In this document: positions 7,024 through 13,215 of the stretch, piece by piece
How positions within the stretch are numbered: position 1 is the stretch's first letter
How the letters are laid out: each line of letters starts with the position of its first letter
DNA from: Actinomycetota bacterium
GTDB taxonomy: Bacteria; Actinomycetota; Acidimicrobiia; Spongiisociales; UBA5794
Reading direction: 5' to 3'
Length of the DNA stretch: 18,163 bases
Assembly (NCBI GenBank): GCA_003648875.1
Contig: QMQC01000004.1
Coordinates: 1-18,163, forward strand
Notes under the pieces: model-generated
Seen by the model: the letters and a program-made list of their open reading frames with translations, nothing else
Database searches by the model: none
Told to the model about the DNA's origin: nothing
Program-made: the position numbers and the translations under genes

Positions 7024-7971
7024 ATGCGCGTCGAAATCGCAGTGATCGACGACTACCAGGGTGTTGCACATTCTTTCGGCGATTGGTCACAACTCTCGGC
7101 GAGTGCCCACGTGTCGTTCTTCCGGGACCACTGCGACTCTGAGTCCGACCTTGTGGATCGTCTTGCTCCGTTTGAGATTGTCGGCGTCATGAGGGAGCGC
7201 ACCGCCTTTCCGAGGAGTGTGCTCGCCCGATTGCCAAAGTTGCGACTCCTGGTCACTACGGGCCGACGAAACAGTGCGATCGACATGCACGCGGCCAAAG
7301 ACCTTGGGATCGCAGTCGGGTTCACGACCTCGCCTGGTCATGCAACTGCTGAGTTGACAATGGCTTTGATTCTCAGCCTCGCTCGGAATATTCCCGTTGA
7401 GTCAGGCTCGATGGGTGCTGGTGGCTGGCAGGTCGGTGTAGGGCGCGACCTCAGGGGGGCGAGTCTCGGTCTGGTGGGTCTGGGGCGACTTGGATCACAG
7501 GTCGCTGATCTTGCGGGCGCATTCGGCATGGAGATTGGCGCCTGGAGCGAGAACTTGACCGAAGAGCGGTGCGCCGAGGTTGGGGTCGCTCGGCTCTCTC
7601 GTGATGACCTCTTCCGGGAATCGGACTTTGTCTCGGTTCACCTCAGACTCTCCGAGCGGACCACCGGACTGGTTGGCGACGAGATGCTCGAGTTGATGCA
7701 GCCCGATGCGTATCTGATCAACACCTCGCGCGCAGCAATAGTCGACGAAGACGCACTCGTTCGTGCGCTTACGGCTGGCACAATCGCTGGGGCCGCCATT
7801 GACGTGTTCGAGGACGAACCGCTCCCGAAGAATCATCGGCTCCGAAACACACCAAGACTCCTGAGCACGCCGCATATCGGGTACGTGACCAGAGAAACGT
7901 ACGAGATCTTCTACAGCGAAATGGTGGACACCATTGCTGCCTATCTGCATGATCGAGTCCGAGGCCATTGA
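7024..7971 (+). CDS. D-2-hydroxyacid dehydrogenase family protein
   Basis: NAD(P)-dependent cytoplasmic enzyme of 315 residues interconverting a D-2-hydroxyacid and a 2-oxoacid. The cofactor motif GLGRLG (152-157) is followed by GMEIGAWSENL, where the usual acidic residue at the end of beta 2 is absent, so NADP(H) use is possible. Catalytic residues are Arg236 (INTSRAAIVDE), Glu265 (DVFEDEPLP) and His284 (STPHIGYVT). The HLRLSERTTGLVG block and the GYVT-ETYEIFYSEMV end place it in the phosphoglycerate-dehydrogenase-like clade often annotated near TTT receptor genes. ATG 7024 is preferred over GTG 7018/7021 because GAGG (7013-7016) is 7 nt upstream. It follows tctA by 20 bp, so it is probably in the same operon. 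Exact substrate unknown. Confidence 0.93.
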   Translation: MRVEIAVIDDYQGVAHSFGDWSQLSASAHVSFFRDHCDSESDLVDRLAPFEIVGVMRERTAFPRSVLARLPKLRLLVTTGRRNSAIDMHAAKDLGIAVGFTTSPGHATAELTMALILSLARNIPVESGSMGAGGWQVGVGRDLRGASLGLVGLGRLGSQVADLAGAFGMEIGAWSENLTEERCAEVGVARLSRDDLFRESDFVSVHLRLSERTTGLVGDEMLELMQPDAYLINTSRAAIVDEDALVRALTAGTIAGAAIDVFEDEPLPKNHRLRNTPRLLSTPHIGYVTRETYEIFYSEMVDTIAAYLHDRVRGH

Positions 7972-8076
7972 GTCCGGAAAGACCGTGATCTCAACCTGTC
8001 GACCGAGCACTCGCAGCTGACTCCGCGGTCCAGATTCGTTCTTCTAAGTGTGCTCATCGGCCTCTCGCATCCGAGT

Positions 8077-8092
8077 CGACTCTCACGAGTCG
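8077..8092 (+). terminator. possible weak terminator after the tct operon
   Basis: CGACTC (8077-8082), loop TCAC, GAGTCG (8087-8092) followed by GTCTTTC. The stem is 6 bp and the T-tract poor. It lies in the 185-bp gap between the dehydrogenase and the MDR gene and may separate the two transcripts. Confidence 0.3.
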
Positions 8093-8104
8093 GTCTTTCG
8101 GCAG

Positions 8105-8131
8105 TTGGCGTCTCAACGTTGCTGGTACGGT
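8105..8131 (+). promoter_or_regulatory. extended -10 promoter candidate for the MDR gene
   Basis: TGGTACGGT (8123-8131) fits an extended -10 (TGN-TANNNT). TTGGCG (8105-8110) lies 15 bp upstream as an imperfect -35. Predicted start of transcription is near 8138, leaving room for the GGAG Shine-Dalgarno at 8147-8150. Confidence 0.4.
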
Positions 8132-8156
8132 GGCAAGAGAGGGATCGGAGTAGGCG

Positions 8157-9155
8157 ATGAAGGCGATCGTGCAAGACAAGTTCGGCTCAGCTGTGGATGT
8201 GCTGGAACTCAGGGAGATCGACAAGCCGGTGGTCAAGGATGATGAGGTGTTGGTACGTGTTCACGCGGCTGGCATCAATATTGGTGACCCCCACATGATC
8301 AGAGGCGTGCCATACATCTTGCGTCCGGTGTTCGCTCTGGCCAGGGCAAAGAACCGTGTTCCGGGAACGGATATCGCGGGGACGGTCGAGGCGGTTGGTA
8401 GGAGCGTGACGCTGCTCGAACCGGGTGATGAAGTCTTTGGCTGGTGCAAGAGTGCCTTCGCCGAGCATGTGTCTGCTTCGGAAGACACGCTTGCGTTGAA
8501 GCCTACGAACCTCACATTCGAGCAAGCCGCTGCCGTCGGGGTGTCCGCATTCACCGCCCTTCAGGGTCTTCGCGATCAAGGGAAGGTTCAATCGGGACAG
8601 AAGGTGTTGATTACTGGTGCCTCTGGTGGCGTGGGGACGTTCGCAATTCAGATCGCCAAATCACTCGGTGCAGAAGTGACCGGCGTGTGTAGCACAAGGA
8701 ACGTGGACATGGTCCGATCGCTCGGCGCGGACCATGTCATTGACTACACCCAGGAGGACTTCACCCGAAGCGAGCGACGCTACGACCTCATCCTCGACAA
8801 CGTGGGGAACCATTCGTTGTCAGACGCCAGAGCTGCACTTACCCCCGGAGGAGCCTTGGTGCCCAACGGTGTACCCGTGAGCGGTTGGGTCGGGGGCCTG
8901 GGCCGCCCCCTTGCTGCATTCGTGTCGTCACTGCTCGTGCGCCAACAAGGGCGCCCGTTCCTGTCGGTGCCGAACAAGGAGGATCTCGCCACGCTGGCTG
9001 ACCTCGCCGATGCCGGGAAAGTCACGCCGGTCATCGACAGAACGTACCCGTTGAGCGACGCTGTCGAGGCATTCCTTCATGTTGGAGAGGGACACGCCCA
9101 AGGAAAGACCATCATCACCATGGTCCGGACCCGCACTCATGAGCAGGGTGATTGA
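8157..9155 (+). CDS. zinc-free MDR NAD(P)H:quinone/alcohol oxidoreductase
   Basis: Medium-chain dehydrogenase/reductase of 332 residues, cytoplasmic. N-terminal GroES-like domain: AAGINIGDPHMIRG (37-50) and PGTDIAGTVEAVG (69-81). The Rossmann domain has LITGASGGVGTFAIQIAK (151-168), and GVCSTRNVDMVRSLGADHVIDY (177-197 region) is the typical NADPH-favouring stretch. The cysteine/histidine zinc ligands of alcohol dehydrogenases are missing, pointing to the quinone oxidoreductase / enoyl-reductase-like branch. The C-terminus GKTIITM is the family's usual last strand. Start supported by GGAG 6 nt upstream. It probably shares a transcript with the small membrane gene 6 bp downstream. The physiological substrate cannot be told from sequence. 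Confidence 0.93.
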   Translation: MKAIVQDKFGSAVDVLELREIDKPVVKDDEVLVRVHAAGINIGDPHMIRGVPYILRPVFALARAKNRVPGTDIAGTVEAVGRSVTLLEPGDEVFGWCKSAFAEHVSASEDTLALKPTNLTFEQAAAVGVSAFTALQGLRDQGKVQSGQKVLITGASGGVGTFAIQIAKSLGAEVTGVCSTRNVDMVRSLGADHVIDYTQEDFTRSERRYDLILDNVGNHSLSDARAALTPGGALVPNGVPVSGWVGGLGRPLAAFVSSLLVRQQGRPFLSVPNKEDLATLADLADAGKVTPVIDRTYPLSDAVEAFLHVGEGHAQGKTIITMVRTRTHEQGD

Positions 9156-9161
9156 GTCATC

Positions 9162-9524
9162 GTGGATGTGAGGATCATCCTTTCAGGAGTGTGGGTAGCC
9201 CTGATGTTGACCTACCTCCTGGGTGATGTGCTGCGGATATTCGCCGGCGACATGACACCGGGCGAAATGGATGGCAAACAGGCGTCTCAGGGAATGTGGC
9301 TGTTGGCCGCAGTGATAATGCTGGTCCCCATTGTCATGGTTGTCCTGTCCCTGACGGTGCAGTATCCGGCAATCCGCTGGATCAGCATCGTCGCGGCCGT
9401 ACTTCTGATTATCTTCAATCTTCTTGGTTTGCCCTACGCCGGCCTTTACGACAACTTCCTTATCATCGTGGGTCTCGTGTTCAACGCAGTGATCATCTGG
9501 TATGCCTGGACGTGGATGCAATAA
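9162..9524 (+). CDS. DUF6326-like small four-TM membrane protein
   Basis: Protein of 120 residues with four hydrophobic segments (about 4-28, 45-66, 70-88, 96-117). The order LSGVWVALMLTYLLGDVLRIF, a short polar loop ending in QASQGMWLLAAVIMLVPIVMVVLS, RWISI, and the ending IIWYAWTW resembles the DUF6326 family as I recall it. No function is known for that family. It starts with GTG 6 bp after the MDR stop, with AGGGTGA just upstream, so the two genes are probably cotranscribed. The family assignment is from memory of the pattern. Confidence 0.75.
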   Translation: MDVRIILSGVWVALMLTYLLGDVLRIFAGDMTPGEMDGKQASQGMWLLAAVIMLVPIVMVVLSLTVQYPAIRWISIVAAVLLIIFNLLGLPYAGLYDNFLIIVGLVFNAVIIWYAWTWMQ

Positions 9525-9592
9525 CTGGGCGGCATCGGCCGAGATCGACGGAGAATCCTCACGCCGTCAGGACGAGGAGAAGGACGGGTGGT

Positions 9593-10225
9593 CTAGGGCG
9601 TGGAGGTTGGTGGTGGACGGTACACATCCTCGGGATGAGCGGGATATCCCTGGCAGCCGAGCACTAGCTGGACAACCTCCTTCAGCTCACCGGGAATCCA
9701 AGGCGTCTCGGCGAAGATCCCCCGCTCCTCGGTGGCGTCGAGTTTGGCCTGGAAATCGGTGCACCAACGTTTGTCTTCAGCGAGCGCAGCGCGGTAGGCC
9801 GCCATTTCTGGACTTTCGGAGAGCTCATCCCAGTCGGCGGCGGTACCGGCTCTTGCGGCCATCACCTCCTGGGCGGGGATGAAGTTACGGTCAAAGTCGA
9901 ACCAGTAGTTGTGGAGCTCGGCGACCTGTTCGGGAGGGTCGATGGCATCGACGGCCTCCTCGACCTCGGCCTCGATCTTCCGCAGTCGTTCGAAAGCAGC
10001 CTGCAAGTCTTGTGGGGTGAAATCGGCGAGTTGTGCTCCTTCGGCGACAAGCACCTCCCCTTGCTCACTTGAGATGAGTATCTCGTACTGCTGGCGTGCT
10101 CGCTCCACGATGCCGTTGAGGCGATCGACGTACTCGGTCAGCGTCATCTCGCCACCGCCACAGGCCCCAACCATCAGAACCAGGAGGACGCCAACCCAAA
10201 CACGACGCACATGCATGATTTCCAC
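9593..10225 (-). CDS. lipoprotein of unknown function, paralog A
   Basis: Secreted lipoprotein of 210 residues; no known family recognised. The signal peptide RRVWVGVLLVLMVGAC ends at lipobox Cys22. The mature part is highly acidic and probably helical, with LTEYVDRLNGIVERARQQYE and a Glu-rich helix near 85-100, then PPEQVAELHNYWFDF. The C-terminal block has C-x-FQAKLDATEER, PWIPGELKEVVQLVLGC, with two cysteines that could form a disulfide. The same blocks in the same order occur in the 11069-11638 gene, so they are diverged paralogs. Start is GTG 10225 (AGGAAGGA upstream) or ATG 10216. It converges on the DUF6326-like gene and diverges from the RHH gene. Confidence 0.85.
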   Translation of the reverse strand: MEIMHVRRVWVGVLLVLMVGACGGGEMTLTEYVDRLNGIVERARQQYEILISSEQGEVLVAEGAQLADFTPQDLQAAFERLRKIEAEVEEAVDAIDPPEQVAELHNYWFDFDRNFIPAQEVMAARAGTAADWDELSESPEMAAYRAALAEDKRWCTDFQAKLDATEERGIFAETPWIPGELKEVVQLVLGCQGYPAHPEDVYRPPPTSTP

Positions 10226-10329
10226 TCATCCTTCCTCGACAGTGTTTCACCACTGCAATGAAGCTAGGAGAGCGATGAGCAATATGCGTCTTGGGTGGAG
10301 AAGCGAAGCCTAGACGAAAATCTTACGGA

Positions 10330-10358
10330 TTGCGTGTAATCTGTAATTGTGTTACGCT
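10330..10358 (+). promoter_or_regulatory. leaderless-type promoter of the RHH gene with TGTAAT repeats
   Basis: TTGCGT (10330-10335), a 17-bp spacer and TACGCT (10353-10358) form a good sigma-70-like promoter. The expected transcription start, 7-8 nt after the -10, is the A of the ATG at 10366, and no Shine-Dalgarno is present, so the mRNA is probably leaderless. The spacer holds two tandem TGTAAT copies (10335-10340, 10342-10347) with 7-bp period, a plausible operator for the RHH protein itself. Confidence 0.6.
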
Positions 10359-10365
10359 TCTATGT

Positions 10366-10773
10366 ATGACTGACTTATTGACAGAGATCACCAAGACCCT
10401 CGAAGACCACGGGATCGACTTTCGCATCGGATTGGGGGGCGACGATGACCTTGCCAATTGCACTGTGATGTGTCTCACGGGTGACATGAAGACGACCGTC
10501 GCCGAGATGGGCCGAGCAGCCCGCGATCAAGTCGTCATGGTCCGAATCGACGAGGACACCAAGAACGATCTGGATGCCTGGATAGAAACCGGAGCCGTGA
10601 AGAGCCGTTCAGAGGCTGCAGCGCTGTTCATCAGGGAAGGCATCAAGGTGCGTTCGGGAGAACTCGAACAGCTTCGCGAGGCCCTCGAGGATGTGAGTAG
10701 AGCCAAACAGCGGCTCGAAGAACGGGCCAAGGAAGTCATCGGCGACCCTCGTGGCTCTGAGGCCGGGAACTGA
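10366..10773 (+). CDS. ribbon-helix-helix (CopG-like) DNA-binding protein
   Basis: Small regulator of 135 residues. Residues 56-94 fit a ribbon-helix-helix: strand VVMVRID, helix A EDTKNDLDAWIETGA, turn SRSE, helix B AAALFIREGIK. A charged, probably coiled helix follows (LEQLREALEDVSRAKQRLEERAKE, 100-123). The N-terminal 50 residues (ITKTLEDHGIDFRIGLGG...CTVMCLTGDM) are a separate region I cannot assign. No toxin gene is adjacent, so this is not an obvious toxin-antitoxin antitoxin. The ATG at 10366 is chosen because it starts exactly where the promoter predicts the mRNA to begin; the reading frame is open to TTG 10291 but that extension overlaps the promoter. Likely autoregulated (inference). 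Confidence 0.85.
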   Translation: MTDLLTEITKTLEDHGIDFRIGLGGDDDLANCTVMCLTGDMKTTVAEMGRAARDQVVMVRIDEDTKNDLDAWIETGAVKSRSEAAALFIREGIKVRSGELEQLREALEDVSRAKQRLEERAKEVIGDPRGSEAGN

Positions 10774-10831
10774 GCTCCGAGACCGAACCTCGAAACTCAA
10801 GAGAAGAATTGACTGGAAAGGAGAACATGAC

Positions 10832-10900
10832 ATGAAGAGATTCACAATCCCCCGCGTAGCGCATTGCTCAGACGGTTGTATGCCAGAGTCCCTGGCATGA
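10832..10900 (+). CDS. possible 22-codon small ORF after the RHH gene
   Basis: ATG at 10832 has AAGGAG (10818-10823) 8 nt upstream, as good a ribosome-binding site as any in the window, yet the frame closes after 22 codons (MKRFTIPRV ... PESLA). It could be a true small protein with Cys pair CSDGC, a leader peptide, or the head of a gene whose body was lost by deletion before the terminator at 10921. An overlapping ATG-ACA-TGA sits at 10827. No homology recognised. Confidence 0.3.
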   Translation: MKRFTIPRVAHCSDGCMPESLA

Positions 10901-10920
10901 CGTGAAACTGCCCACAAGTG

Positions 10921-10951
10921 GAAATCCCGAGAATCAGGTTCTCGGGATTTC
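10921..10951. terminator. strong bidirectional terminator hairpin
   Basis: GAAATCCCGAGAA (10921-10933), loop TCAGG, TTCTCGGGATTTC (10939-10951): a perfect 13-bp stem with A-rich 5' and T-rich 3' ends in either direction. It lies between the plus-strand RHH unit and the minus-strand lipoprotein, so it can end both. From here to 11068 I see no gene. Confidence 0.8.
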
Positions 10952-11068
10952 TCGATATTGCGATCAGATCTCCCTCGAGTCCGGTCCATCCATCGTTCAA
11001 AGTTGGATCAGGTACCACAGCGTGGATCTGTCCTGTCGGGATCACACTGATCGCACCGTTTAGCGCTT

Positions 11069-11638
11069 CTACTCTCGACAGCCGATATCGATCTTGACGA
11101 TCTCCTTCATCTCGGCCGGTATCCACAGCAAATCTGAAACGACCGCGCGCTCTATGGTCGCGTCGTACGTCGCCTGGAAGACTTGGCAGAACGCGTCGAT
11201 CTCTTCTTCCACGGCAATCGCAGCCTTCCCCTCCGCCGTGTTCCACCACTGTTCGGGTTCGGTCACGGTCTCGAACGAGGCGACACGAACTGCAAGGGCC
11301 TCTTCTGCAGTGATCAGCCTGCTGAAGAGGTCGAGACCTATCCCATGCAGATTGGTGACGGTTTCGGGCGGACCGAGAGCTTGGAAGCCCTCAAGGGCCT
11401 CGACAAGTGCCCCGAGTCGGCGGTCCCAGTAGGACCGAGCACCCTCCGGGGTCGGAGTCTGAGCATTCCACTCGGCATCCAGCGCGGCGATTCGCTCTTC
11501 CATCGCGACAGAGAGGGCACCTCCCTGCGCGCTGTACTCCGACAGACTGAGGGTTTCACCGCCACAGGCCGCAACGACTAAGACAAGACAGACACCAGCC
11601 CAAACGCGACGCAAACACATCCTCCAGTCGACGCTCAT
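11069..11638 (-). CDS. lipoprotein of unknown function, paralog B
   Basis: Secreted lipoprotein of 189 residues, no recognised family. Signal peptide RRVWAGVCLVLVVAAC ends at Cys25. Shared with paralog A (9593-10225): RRVW-GV-LVL-V-ACGG, L-EY, PPE-V-LH, A-E...R, W near 130, and the C-terminal block C-x-FQATYDATIER, LWIPAEMKEIVKIDIGC. The N-terminal mature half is less similar and shorter. GGGAG lies 5 nt before the ATG. Both paralogs keep a late cysteine pair, suggesting a disulfide outside the membrane. It is downstream of the DUF4389 gene on the same strand, but a 101-bp gap with a hairpin separates them. Confidence 0.85.
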   Translation of the reverse strand: MSVDWRMCLRRVWAGVCLVLVVAACGGETLSLSEYSAQGGALSVAMEERIAALDAEWNAQTPTPEGARSYWDRRLGALVEALEGFQALGPPETVTNLHGIGLDLFSRLITAEEALAVRVASFETVTEPEQWWNTAEGKAAIAVEEEIDAFCQVFQATYDATIERAVVSDLLWIPAEMKEIVKIDIGCRE

Positions 11639-11708
11639 CGTACTCCCGTCCTACCGGGCAACGCAGAGCCGGCGTCCGCTCCACTCACGCTGTTCCCATC
11701 ATTCCTCT

Positions 11709-11725
11709 CCGCCGGACACGGGCGG
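11709..11725 (-). terminator. hairpin after the DUF4389 gene
   Basis: CCGCC (11709-11713) and GGCGG (11721-11725) with a 7-nt loop lie 15 bp beyond the DUF4389 stop. There is no T-tract, so termination would be inefficient or of another kind. Confidence 0.3.
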
Positions 11726-11739
11726 CCTCCGAGGAACGA

Positions 11740-13137
11740 CTACGCGTCGGTTGGTTCACGCTCATGGCCACCCTGGTCGAGGCGGAAGGGCGGGTAGCGG
11801 TCGGTCATCAGGCTTGTGTAGGCAATGACGCGGAACACCCAACGGTTGAGGCCGATGATGAGGTCGAAAAGAGGTCGTGGGTACCGGCCCGTGAACAGAA
11901 GAACCACAGCAGCGATCAGGACGAGCAGGGCTACCAACCCGCCGCTCCACAGTCCTGCACCGCTCCGCCAGCTGTCGCCCCACCACCATCCGGCTCCTCC
12001 GCCCGCGATGAACGCAAGCACCAGATAGTGTGGAATGGCGAGAAGCCACCACTTGACCAACACAAGTCCTCGAGACAGCTTGGCGGGATATAGAACGTCG
12101 AGAGTGGCCGGATAGTCGGCTACCTGATCGGTGGTGAACGGTGGATATCGATCTGTTCCAAGGCCACCGGAACTGGCATAGAACAGGACGCGCCAGGACC
12201 AGCGCAAAACCCCGACGTTGAAGTCAAAGATTCCCCTCGGGTATCGGCCGGTGAACAGAATCGCCACGCCCGAGACCAATGTCAATAGCACAAAGGCGAT
12301 CCACAGGAAGACGAGAACGATGAAATGTGGAATCGCGAGGAACCACTTGACCAGCCACAGCCACTGCGAAAGCGGCGAGTCGATGGACGCTTCCAGACGA
12401 ACCGGCTCTGCCGATACCAGTGGCGCCTCGCCGACCTCGGGGACATCCCGAGAGGGAGCCGCTTCAGCTGCGTGACCGCGAGCTGCCACGACGATGATCG
12501 CCACCGAGACCACCAAAAGCAGTGCCCCGAGAAAGAGAATCGAGATCGCGACCGGAAGCAGTGCCCCCGACCGGACGCCAACGGTCACCTCGGCAAGGAT
12601 TCCCGGTGAGGCATCGGCGTTCATCAACACGGCCGCCCATGTGCCCTCGCTGAACTCCCAGACGAGTTCCTGAGTACCCGACCCAGTCGCCGAAGCGACC
12701 CAGAACCCTTGCTCTGCTGGAGGTGCTGGCGTCTCGCTCCCCGCAATGCCGCGGTACTCGACATCTCCATCCGGATCGACGTCGCGGATCTCGTCGCGGG
12801 CGACGCCACTGAGATAGGCCTCGACGTCCGCCTCAGGACCGATTCCGATGAACAACTCGGAACCCGGATCGATGCTTGTGGCCTTGATCCGAACAGAGAA
12901 GTCGACAAAGTCCAGTACCCGGTCGGGCGGACCTGGATCGGCGCGCAGATCGGCCTCACCCGTCGTGATCGCAGCAGTGGCCGTAGCGAGCCGGTCCAAG
13001 GTTGCGTCGAAGTAACCGCCGTCATCACGCTCCGTTGCGTAGCCGACCGCCAACACCGCTCCGCTGATGAACAGCACCAACGCCACCAACGCCAGAAGAG
13101 CCCCGATGACAACAACTACAATACGTACCGGCTTCAT
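11740..13137 (-). CDS. membrane protein with two DUF4389 domains
   Basis: Integral membrane protein of 465 residues, function unknown. TM1 is at 4-33; an extracytoplasmic domain spans about 34-190 (starts with DDGGYFDATLDRL, contains a Trp/Gly-rich WVASATGSGTQELVWEFSEGTW region); TM at 192-219; a Pro/Glu-rich cytoplasmic linker; then two DUF4389 copies at about 255-338 and 355-455. Each copy has VKW-LAIPH, a pair of hydrophobic segments, LFTGRYPR--FD---G--RW--RV--Y and TDRYPPF--DQ. The second copy has an unusual GGGAGWWWGDSW insert. ATG 13137 is preferred to an upstream in-frame start because AAGGAG lies 8 nt before it. It follows the RND gene by 78 bp on the same strand, probably one operon. 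Confidence 0.9.
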   Translation of the reverse strand: MKPVRIVVVVIGALLALVALVLFISGAVLAVGYATERDDGGYFDATLDRLATATAAITTGEADLRADPGPPDRVLDFVDFSVRIKATSIDPGSELFIGIGPEADVEAYLSGVARDEIRDVDPDGDVEYRGIAGSETPAPPAEQGFWVASATGSGTQELVWEFSEGTWAAVLMNADASPGILAEVTVGVRSGALLPVAISILFLGALLLVVSVAIIVVAARGHAAEAAPSRDVPEVGEAPLVSAEPVRLEASIDSPLSQWLWLVKWFLAIPHFIVLVFLWIAFVLLTLVSGVAILFTGRYPRGIFDFNVGVLRWSWRVLFYASSGGLGTDRYPPFTTDQVADYPATLDVLYPAKLSRGLVLVKWWLLAIPHYLVLAFIAGGGAGWWWGDSWRSGAGLWSGGLVALLVLIAAVVLLFTGRYPRPLFDLIIGLNRWVFRVIAYTSLMTDRYPPFRLDQGGHEREPTDA

Positions 13138-13215
13138 GACTCCGACTCCTTCGCTTCGAGTTCCGTGGTGATCAGCAGCCAATCGACCTTGACCTTACGA
13201 ACTCGCTTGTGTGCT

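Noticed and set aside
10366..10773. RHH gene as antitoxin of a toxin-antitoxin pair
   Set aside because: No toxin-like ORF follows; only a 22-codon frame and a terminator lie downstream, and lipoproteins flank it.
10842..11249. minus-strand frame of 135 codons overlapping the end of lipoprotein B
   Set aside because: More than 40% overlaps lipoprotein B in another frame and it runs through the strong terminator; the non-overlapping part shows no recognisable domain. A decayed gene cannot be fully excluded.
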